Assembly (NCBI RefSeq): GCF_036669915.1
Contig: NC_089321.1
Location: forward strand, 6,208,483 to 6,272,482
DNA: 64,000 nucleotides
Direction of reading: 5' to 3'
Origin: Pocillopora verrucosa
Lineage: Eukaryota > Cnidaria > Anthozoa > Scleractinia > Pocilloporidae
The notes under the pieces are model-generated. The model had not been told where the DNA came from, did not search any database, and worked only from the letters and a program-made list of their open reading frames with translations. This document shows, piece by piece, positions 56,232 to 64,000 of this stretch (its first letter is position 1; each line of letters starts with the position of its first letter). The translations under genes were made by a program, and so were the position numbers.

Positions 56232-57518
56232 CTTGCTCGAAATTGTTCCTTCGGTTGTGGTCCCTGAGTTTGCTAACCGTTGCCAAGTCAACGATTGTTG
56301 GCAAATATGAGACTGGGCCGAGAACGCGTATTTCGGGAAGACCTTGGCCTGGCGGCGAGTTTACAAATTTTGGAATAATTTTAATTTTTTTCCTTAAAAT
56401 GCGGTTAGCACGATCACAATTTATATGTATATTAGACAGGTTTATATATTGCATGGCGACATATGGCGATAAGATCGGTTTACTCCGGCTGTTTAAATAA
56501 CTAATCAATTTTCTTCATTTTTTTGAATAAACATGCCCAAAAAAAAAACAAAAACAAAAAACAATGATAATGATGAAGAAGTTTTTGTTGTAACGTTCGA
56601 TGAAATGAAACTTATGTGCTTTATCTAGATCGAAATGTCTGCATGATGCAACAGGGGTAAAAATCAGTGACAATCCCCAAAAAAATCGGAAAGGTTTCGC
56701 CCATCATTCTTTTTTATATTGATTGGCTGAGCTCGAGGAAATATACTTTTAATCATAGATAAATTCTTTTCATCGGTTTTCTTTATTCTTCCTTCCACTA
56801 GAATATTTTTATTTGAAGACAAACCAAGTTTCACGGGCAATGAGTTCGTGACAAATGCTGGCTAATTACCGACAGTTTGCAGCTTGTAAAAACAAAGTGA
56901 CAACCGCTTTTAAAGAAATCAATACGTGGCCATTATGCTACATGAATATATACACCAGCTAATTTGTCGAGTTGCCAGAAAACTTAACGCATTTGGAATA
57001 GACTCATTAGTTTCTGGAGATATACCTTTGTTCTCCATCAGGGAAAGTGAAACTCCGTCCGTTATCAATTAAAAATTGGCGAAATAATACAAACCGCCGT
57101 AACGTATTCTTAAAATCTGATGTTTTGAGACCTGGCGTAATACATGATCAAAAGAAAATTATTTTCTCTTGATTTTAAAAAATACACCAGCTGTATTAAT
57201 TGAAAAAATACCTTTTTTCACGGAGGTGCTGTAAAACTTTTGAAAATTTAACGATGTCATTTTTTCATTATTTACTTTCAAACAAATTTTAGCTTTAGGA
57301 GCTTGTAAGGTAAGAAATTCAGTTGTGTCCGCTGTTTGGACACCTGCCCTCATTTACAGTTCCATCGAGTTGTACATTATTAATTTTCGTGCGCAGCACA
57401 ATCATAGATCATGAATATTCCACCCTAACGTTACAAACCCAAATCTTTTCTGCACAACTGCCAGAGAGAGAGAAGCTTGCTTAGGCTGCTATAGAACTCT
57501 ATAATATTGAATCACAAG

Positions 57519-58577
57519 ATGTCTATAAACTTAAACACATCGATGAATGGAACACACCTGCTCGTACTCTGCTTCAATCCTATAGCGAAAAAAGTCTCGC
57601 TAACACTGGCTTACTGCGGGATTTTCGTTTTCTCATTGGCGGGAAATAGTTCCATAGCCATTATCGTGTTCAAGTCTCGAGCAATGAGGAAACCCATTAA
57701 CTTTTTAATCGTAAACATGGCCATGTCTGATCTGCTTTATGCGATTTTCGTAGTTCCGCCAAACCTGGTAGGGGTGTACGCCGAAACCTGGCTCGTGGTT
57801 GGACTATTCGGCGAGGTTTCATGCAAGCTAGTCGAGTTCTTGATTTACGTTTCTGCCTCTGTGTCAGTTCAGAGCTTGGTTCTTATAGCAGTGGATCGAT
57901 TTGGAGCTGTGGTATTTCCTCTTCGACCTCCACTCATGACTTCAAAGTTGTGCTCTTTCTTTATTGTTACTACTTGGATCATCTCACTCGGTATCTACTC
58001 CCCTTATTTTCTTGGGAGCCACCTGGTTATGAATCGTCATGGCAAACTCATTTGTGCGACTCTTTTTAGTGAGGTCTTAAACGAAGTTTTCGTGTCCTTT
58101 ACTTACGAAACGGTAGTTCTGATCCTTTTCCGCTGTATTCCTTTGGTTTTGATAGCTATAGTATACATAGTTATCTATTTCAAACTCAGACGACAGAATG
58201 TGCCCGGCGAAAGATCCATCAACGGTGGTGATCAACACAGAAAGAGAGAAAGAAAAGTACTAAAGATGTCCGTTGCTATCGTGCTGGCGTTTGCAATATG
58301 TCTGTTGCCCTTGAGTATCTTCAGAATTATCGTAAATTACGTACAGATCGTACCTTCTTGCGGGTGGCATCGCTTCCTCCTCGCTAGCTACCTTTTGGCT
58401 CTTTCAAACAGTGCTGTGAACCCTTGCATTTGTTTCGTTTTTAGTGGAAATTATCGTCAAGGGCTAAAGAACCTGGTCAGCTGCTTTTCCACAGAATTGA
58501 GGGCTAATCAAGTCCCGTGCAATCAAGTAGAACCTGCCACAACTATTGAATTAAGATTTTTTAGCCGCACCTCGTGA
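57519..58577 (+). CDS. Peptide-receptor-like class A GPCR (352 aa, intact)
   Basis: A single-exon seven-helix receptor unrelated in detail to the array family. The N-terminus has N-glycosylation sequons NTS and NGT in the first 12 residues. TM1 carries GNSS (N43), TM2 NMAMSDLL (D71), and ECL1 has the W91 typical of peptide receptors. C102 at the top of TM3 can pair with C179 in ECL2. TM3 ends in DRF (126-128). ICL3 is basic (HRKRERKVLK). TM6 has CLLPL (261-265) in place of CWxP, and TM7 has NPCICF where NPxxY is usual, followed by GNYRQG as helix 8. I start at the ATG at 57519; the frame is open four codons upstream without another ATG. The layout is that of neuropeptide-type receptors (NPY/NPFF/galanin-like), but the ligand cannot be assigned. 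Confidence 0.88.
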   Translation: MSINLNTSMNGTHLLVLCFNPIAKKVSLTLAYCGIFVFSLAGNSSIAIIVFKSRAMRKPINFLIVNMAMSDLLYAIFVVPPNLVGVYAETWLVVGLFGEVSCKLVEFLIYVSASVSVQSLVLIAVDRFGAVVFPLRPPLMTSKLCSFFIVTTWIISLGIYSPYFLGSHLVMNRHGKLICATLFSEVLNEVFVSFTYETVVLILFRCIPLVLIAIVYIVIYFKLRRQNVPGERSINGGDQHRKRERKVLKMSVAIVLAFAICLLPLSIFRIIVNYVQIVPSCGWHRFLLASYLLALSNSAVNPCICFVFSGNYRQGLKNLVSCFSTELRANQVPCNQVEPATTIELRFFSRTS

Positions 58578-58593
58578 GGAAGGAGAATAGGCT

Positions 58594-58640
58594 GAAGAAG
58601 AAGAAGAAGAAGAAGAAGAAGAAGAAGGAGGAGGAGGAGG
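58594..58640 (+). repeat. (GAA)n/(GGA)n microsatellite
   Basis: About eleven GAA units followed by four to five GGA units, 16 bases after the stop codon of the GPCR, and so probably in its 3' UTR. Confidence 0.9.
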
Positions 58641-58649
58641 CAGAATTTT

Positions 58650-60510
58650 ACGGGAAATTAAGTTTTGAATTTCCTTGTATAGCTTATCGCGTTCTTCTAC
58701 TTCAAAAAAGAGAAACGTTTGCTTTTTTTAAATCAAATAGATTTGAAGATGTTTGTAGAGGCAGGAGTGCCAGAAATATATTCTTGAGCCTTCGAGTTAA
58801 TTAAGTTTCTCAGAGGTTGGCACAACGTCAACTCCTCACCCTGAGGTGCACATTTTAAACAAAACAACCAGCTTGTTTATACCCCTACCAGCTGGAATTT
58901 TGGCAAATATCCATGCTTTATTTGATGTATTTGTTTGCGCATTTACATTCTCCACAATAAGCAAAGTGGACTGAGAAGCCCCGGTGGGAAGGGGAGAGGA
59001 CAACTGTGAGAAAGGTGCCAATATTCAGCAACGACACAGTCAACAGTCATTTATAACGGATATTAACTTTCTTTTTAGGGCTTTTTATTTATTTATTCAT
59101 TTGTTTATTTATGGTTTTTTTGGCATAAAACATATCGCAGCTGTGTTGATGTGCGATTTTTATTCTGAGTTCCATAAAATGGGGATGACCCATTAAATTA
59201 ACGTAGAGGTAGAAATTAGTGGATAGGTTAAAACAAGAGAATATGAACCAAGAGAATTTATCCCCATGACCCATGATATTCTTTTGGTTACTTTGGCTTA
59301 TACTTATGAAAAAATCATACCTTGAGATGTTAATACTGAGGATCCGGGAAAGCCTTAAATTGTTACAATTTCCGAGAACGAAATATTCATAAGACTCGAT
59401 TTCAAATGTATCTGGTTTGCTTCCAAATCAAAAAACGCTCGGGCCGGAGTGCTTTTAATTGATTGGGTCCTGCAATGATTACTTTACCTCAGTGCTGATG
59501 CAGCCTGAGAGCTAACATACATTTTAAGAGGTTCGTCCACTGAGCATCTCTTGATTAACAAAAGGAGACTCCAGATTACCCGCAGAGATATCAGCCTCTC
59601 TCAAATATGGTGCCACGTCGTTGAAAGAGTCATTATACGAGTGATAACCACGTTCTACGTAATATCCTCACCGGGTCAGAGAAGGAAATGTCTCCCACAA
59701 ACATTAAAGTGACGCTTCCTAAAAGTGAAGGGAACGCAAATGTTATGGAACTTTCGTAAAATTCCAGTGATAATTAATGAAAGTAACTTTCAATTGATCA
59801 TCAAAAGTAATTTGAAATTGCTTGTTTTTGCCTTACTTCGATCTGTGACTGATCTAGAAAATTCTCACAACTCTCTGGTCACCCGCGTTTTACCCAGCTG
59901 TGGGCTGCTAAAACTTTTAGGGCGACGCGACATAATGAAAATTTGATAAACTAATAAATGTTTTATTTACTGAGCCTTTGAAGGCGGTTGTTAACTCTGG
60001 TATATAATAAGGATGAAATCCGTAGGTCGCCGTTTCGAGCCTGAATGTTCTTGAATCAAACTGAATCATTTGCGCGGGAGAATGGCTGAAACGCTCGCTA
60101 TTCTATAAGACCAACTGCATGAGGGAACGTTTTCTGACATTTTTTAAGCGAGCAAAATCGTAAATCAATATTTGTGGAATTTTTTTTGCCTCTGACACAA
60201 AGAAACATGTAAATATTTCAAGTGATTATGTTTCTTCTGTTAAGAGGAACGTACACCTTAACGACGCTTGTAATGTCAAAGAATGGAAAACTGTCCCTTG
60301 GAAAAATATATCGAGTGATTGGTTCATTTAGTAGTCTCACCTTTATTTGCGTTAACTGCATATGACCCAGATATCAAGAAACAAATGGCTATTACGTTCA
60401 TGACGAAGCCAGAGACCATGCTCTGGTATGTTGAAATCATCGCTTTCATTGTGTCTTTAACAGAATGCTCCAGTATGACTGGTCCTTATCAGTCTTTGTT
60501 TGTAGTTTAA
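58650..60510. other. Gene-free stretch
   Basis: About 1.9 kb with no supported gene. Short frames at 58984-59196 (+) and 59725-59946 (+) have no recognisable motif. No array modules or clear transposons are seen. Confidence 0.5.
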
Positions 60511-60514
60511 TTGG

Positions 60515-61065
60515 GTGTTCCGTGTTCAAACTGTCCGATCTCGACCGTTTGATTGCGAACACTTGTAGTCGGACAGATCAAGCTGGAAAAGTAGGCAGCC
60601 AATCAAAATTAAGCCTTTTAGCAATCAGCTAATCAAACTTAACTACTTAGCTAACGCTAGCCAATCACGATGAAGGAAATTTTTTCAATTTGAAATGCAA
60701 CCGCAGATGGAGAGGTCCACATTAAATACAAAAATGCATCAATAAGAAGCATTTGCTCTTATTAATTTAATTTTCATTCCTGAGTTTCTCACATTTTCTA
60801 ATTTACTCAATTAATTTGTGTCGTACATTTAAGGTTTAATCATAACCATTGCAATTTCCTATATTGTTCTAGATGTATTTTTTTTGGAAATTGTAATGGT
60901 TATGATTAATTGGTAACAGGACTTCGTGTCGTCCAATTCTGTCTGTAATTAACAATTCTATCTGTGATTAACAAATCGGACTCCCGCTTCGCGGTCTTCC
61001 GATTTTCTTGATCACTTGTATGATTAAAGACCGATTCGACTCCACTCAATCCTATTAAAATTTTG
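60515..61065. mobile_element. MITE-like element (orientation 2)
   Basis: The right part of this element is the inverse of the left part of 53497-53955: read on the - strand it gives GAGTGGAGTCGAATCGGTC, CGAAGCGGGAGTCCGATTTG and CAGACAGAATTGGACGACAC. Further in, AATCATAACCATTGCAATTT (60841) and its inverse (60889) form a hairpin. The left end begins near AAACTGTCCGATC. The family is unassigned and non-coding. Confidence 0.6.
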
Positions 61066-61069
61066 AATT

Positions 61070-61770
61070 GTAGTCTAATCAATCCAAAAAAGTGGCACAC
61101 GCGGCGCAGCGCAACCTCGTGTGCCACTGATGTTCTTACCACATTTTGACGTCCTCTGTGATCTATTACTGAACAGACGCACGGCAACTTGGAATCTATT
61201 TGTTTTATATAATAAAGAATTAAAATAAACGGAAAAAAAGTTTTAATGATGACTTCATCTGTACGTCTGTCCTCCAATAGATCATAAGTGAGAACCAATC
61301 AGAACGCGTGCATAACTGAGCTTATTATACAAAACTGTATAGATAAACTATCGGTGGACACATCGGCTTTCGATGGATACATCAACCACAGCTATCTGTA
61401 GCATGCATGATCCACCCATATGAATAATAAAAATTTTACCGTATCACGACGAGAAAATTTAGAAGAGATTTTGAAAATTATTTTTAATTTGCATTTACAC
61501 TTAATTTACTCATAAGGCTAGACTCGCTGATGATTTAGTTGGTTCATAAAATTGCAGATCATCAAATTCTTTTGCAGGAATCCTTTAGATTGTGTATTGT
61601 AAACGCAGAATTCGGGACAATCACTTAAGTGTTTCATATTAGCTATAGGATTCAAGATTTCCGGAAAAAACGTCCGATGCTTAAAAAAATTATTGATTAG
61701 CTTAATTGTGATACCATCTCTAATGGTACCAGATCTCTTTAGACGATGGATTCGAAGTAGAAACATGAAT
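61070..61770. other. Gene-free stretch
   Basis: No supported gene. The 115-codon - strand frame at 61518-61865 overlaps the likely 3' UTR of the gene ending at 62001 and shows no recognised motif. Confidence 0.45.
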
Positions 61771-61950
61771 AACTTTATTTCAGGACTCCATTTCTCACAC
61801 GGTCCAAAATTTGTTGATTTCACTATCATAGTTTGCAGAGAAAGGTTGCCAAAATTAATGTACAAAGTGTTAATACACGTGCTGTAAATGTGCTATAGTT
61901 CCTGCGAATTAAACTTTTCATCTCTTTATGTTTTGTTACCATTGCATGGT

Positions 61951-61956
61951 TTTATT
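61951..61956 (-). terminator. Possible polyadenylation signal
   Basis: AATAAA on the - strand 45 bases after the stop codon at 62001. A second AATAAA stands at 61774-61779. Either could serve the CapA-like gene. Confidence 0.4.
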
Positions 61957-62000
61957 GAAGTTTCTGTTTCTCTTTGTGCGTATTTTCCATTTTGTTTGTA

Positions 62001-63605
62001 TCAAAGGCTATTTGTCTCTCGGAGTTCAGAAGTCTTCATGATCAAGTCATCTGCGGAGAGTCTCCCATTTCTTTTTATCTGTCTCTTATCCATATTTCTG
62101 CAAACTGTGATCCATTTTGCATCCTTTAAAATCGTGGGATGAATCCGCTTTCTTTTAAGATCAAATGCGATTTTCAGTGGCAAATATTTTGCATCCACGA
62201 CGCCTCGCCTGAAACAAAAACATCACTAAAAATAACGACTTATTGGACCTTCAGGAAATGACTTTGTACCTCTATACGTGAAGTACGAATTGCCAATATG
62301 AGGAGTAACTCACTTTGCAATATCAGGCCAACTCATCATCTTACTAAAGGTGATATCTCCTACATTTTTACTAATCTAGTGTCAATGGCTATGATAATAA
62401 AAGCAAGGAATTATATTGAAAATGATACAGACAGTTACAAAGGCAGTGACGATGATAGGCGCTCACGATAAAAAAGTTTATGCAAATATGATTTTACATC
62501 AACTTTAAGAGTTTTGGTGTTCATAAGTACCTTGAAACCGTAACTTTCAGCATTTGCGACGCACTTATATCACCCGAATTTTCCAGCACGAAGTGTTCGA
62601 AAGCCTCTATTTTGTATTGATTAGGTTTCTCTCCAAGTCTTCCATACGTCTTCTAGAAAAGTAAAGAAAAGCAACCGGCTTTGCATTTTAATCATGACAT
62701 TTGAGGTAATGACAGTAACGGTAACGATAATGGTAAAAGTTAAGGTAACGGTAACGGAAACGGTACTGCACCAGTAAAGATAACGGTAAAGGTAACAATG
62801 AAGGTAACGGTAACAGTGATGGTGAAAATAACGGTTAAGGTCATGGTAACGGAAACGGTATCGTACCGGTAACGATAACAGTAAAGATAACGGTAAAGGT
62901 AACGGTAACAGTGATGGTAAAAATAACGGTTAAGGTAATGGTAACGGAAACGGTAATAGTAAAAGTAACGGTAAAGATAACGGGAAGGATAACAGTAAAG
63001 GTAACTGTAACGGTACTGGTAGCGCCTCGTGAGTCCACTGTCGATTTGTTTATCACGACATTGGAGGCAATAACGGTACCATAACGGTAACGATAACGGT
63101 AACGGTAACGCTTAAGGCAACGGTAAAGGTAAAGGTAACAGTAACGATAGTGGTAATGATGGTGGTATGAGTTTTCATCGATTTATGGAACAACACTTTC
63201 CTTTTTGCTCTTTCCAAGTGGCGCAGTAAAGCATAAACCTATTTCTGCTCCATCTGAGATGCATTAGATTCTTAAACCAGTTTTTTTCTCCAGTTATTTA
63301 TGGTTGGTCTCAGACGAGGACGGAAGCTTAAAGAATCTGTATGCAGTGTTAGTTTAGTTGTGTTATTTTACCGGGCTACTTCCACTTGGTGCTCTACCCG
63401 GATGGAACAGGAAATTTCCCAAACTATATGCTACAAGTTTTCGATGTTTGACGTAGCAGGGCTGGAGCACGTGTGGATGGCTTCCAATGATCACATGCAC
63501 ACCGAGAGACAGCAGGTGCTTGTTTATACGACGCTGGTAGGGAAGCGGTGTCAGGAAGAGTTCTTGCCCATAATGCATCATGACGACTATTATGCCGACT
63601 TTAGC
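62001..63605 (-). CDS. CapA/PGA_cap-domain protein, last three exons (187 aa, partial)
   Basis: Exons 63605-63372, 62652-62531 and 62208-62001 join in phase (0, then 2+1) with GT-AG sites and give 187 residues to the stop. The first reads VGIIVVMMHYGQE, then a LLSLGVHVIIGSHPHVLQP block, then KLVAYSLGNFLFHP. These are the HxGxE, IGxHPHVxQ and YSLGNF blocks of the CapA (poly-gamma-glutamate capsule synthesis, PGA_cap) family, a metallophosphatase-like fold. The second and third exons give the C-terminal strands and a lysine-rich tail. The N-terminal half of the domain (with the D-x-H-type start) must lie upstream, beyond the window, because no exon is apparent in 63606-64000. In bacteria the family acts in capsule polymer export; the animal role is unknown. 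Being spliced, this is a host gene and not contamination. Confidence 0.75.
62704..63165. repeat. Hexanucleotide tandem repeat (GGTAAC-type)
   Basis: About 420 bases of imperfect GGTAAC/GGTAAA/GATAAC units on the + strand, split at about 63025-63065 by a non-repetitive spacer (GAGTCCACTGTCGATTTG). Higher-order blocks of about 55-90 bases recur inside, for example GTAACGGTAACAGTGATGGT at 62805 and again at 62900. It occupies the intron between two CapA-like exons. The - strand frame of Thr and Val codons is a by-product. Confidence 0.9.
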
Positions 63606-63734
63606 CTTTGGGAATAAAGATACTGATAGAATGAGAGATGGTAAGTTTTAAGCTCGATAACGAAATAGGGATAGTTTTTCGCCTTGTCACGAGCGTGGGA
63701 CAAAGAAAAAATTCTGATTTCCAATAATTAATGA

Positions 63735-63800
63735 AACCTTAGACCTTCAGATTCCACGCTCAGATGCTCTACCACTAAGCCACAGAGACTCTGTGGTGAG
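63735..63800 (-). other. tRNA-like SINE fragment or tRNA pseudogene
   Basis: On the - strand TGGCTTAGTGGTAGAGCATC matches a pol III A-box (TGGCnnAGTGG) and D-arm. It is followed by GAGCGTGGAATCTGAAGGTC and a degraded B-box (AAGGTTTCATT where GGTTCGATTCC is expected). No cloverleaf closes properly, so it is not a working tRNA gene. Confidence 0.45.
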
Positions 63801-64000
63801 CGAGACTCGTACTGATGGTAGTGTTTAAAACAATTTTCATTGGACCATGCAAAGAAATCAGGGATTGCTTTTGACTTGCTTATCATCGCTCTATGACTAG
63901 CGGAAGAAATTGAAGACAACCCGCCAATCAATCAAATAAAAAAGTAAAACCAATTGTAAATTTGACATTCATCTCGACCGGCGCTTTACAAAGTTTGCCT

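Noticed and set aside
56182-56508. 108-codon - strand frame as the first exon of CFAP210
   Set aside because: Only the last 15 codons, from the ATG at 56231, join in phase to the next exon; the upstream codons show no homology, and the frame's own stop lies beyond a good GTAATT donor.
62841-63056. Thr/Val-rich - strand frame
   Set aside because: A direct translation of the GGTAAC hexamer array.
63300-63617. 105-codon + strand frame
   Set aside because: It is antisense to the CapA-like exon, whose conserved HPHV and YSLGNF blocks decide the strand.
63735-63800. Functional tRNA gene
   Set aside because: The A-box is good but the B-box and acceptor stem are degraded; a SINE fragment or pseudogene is more likely.
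1-64000. CRISPR array, phage or bacterial operon
   Set aside because: No regular repeat-spacer pattern, no ribosome-binding-site-led gene strings, and genes are spliced; the window is animal nuclear DNA.

Overview
The window looks like nuclear DNA of a cnidarian, most likely a stony coral or another hexacorallian. The evidence is AT-rich intergenic DNA, spliced genes with GT-AG introns, repeat families I associate with coral genomes (a SINE-like element, TTAA-ended MITEs, Penelope-like elements) and a local expansion of class A GPCRs. Species cannot be fixed from the sequence alone. No bacterial operon, CRISPR array, rRNA or intact tRNA gene is visible.

Region 1 (1-33.0 kb) is a tandem array on the + strand of rhodopsin-like GPCR genes with single-exon coding regions, embedded in repeatedly duplicated 5-7 kb units. 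Three copies are intact (5552, 18039, 30361), one has lost its C-terminal tail (24628), two are pseudogenes (11192, 32550) and one is only a 5' stub (24214). The units share a leader with a likely splice acceptor just upstream of the ATG, conserved intergenic modules, and decayed antisense pieces of a second GPCR. Intracellular parts of the receptors are almost identical between copies, while the extracellular loops differ. Mobile debris lies between them: two Penelope GIY-YIG relics, a 487-bp foldback element, MITEs and a tRNA-related SINE.

Region 2 (33-38.3 kb) holds little: one possible small gene with a 5' UTR intron and some repeats. Region 3 (38.3-47.4 kb) carries four short - strand genes for small hydrophilic proteins with a seed-maturation-protein (SMP)-like motif. 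One gene has two motif copies; three single-motif genes sit on ~1.48-kb tandem duplications. This part is also rich in stem-loop repeats, some with a perfect TGACGTCA, and has two G-run tracts.

Region 4 (48.1-56.2 kb) is a complete 16-exon - strand gene encoding a 549-residue coiled-coil protein that I identify as CFAP210/CCDC173, a ciliary microtubule-associated protein. All exon phases join. Region 5 (57.5-58.6 kb) is an intact, single-exon peptide-receptor-like class A GPCR, different from the array family. Region 6 (62.0-63.6 kb) holds the last three exons of a - strand gene with a CapA/PGA_cap domain, a fold best known from bacterial poly-gamma-glutamate capsule proteins; its 5' part lies beyond the window. 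Its intron contains a long hexanucleotide repeat.
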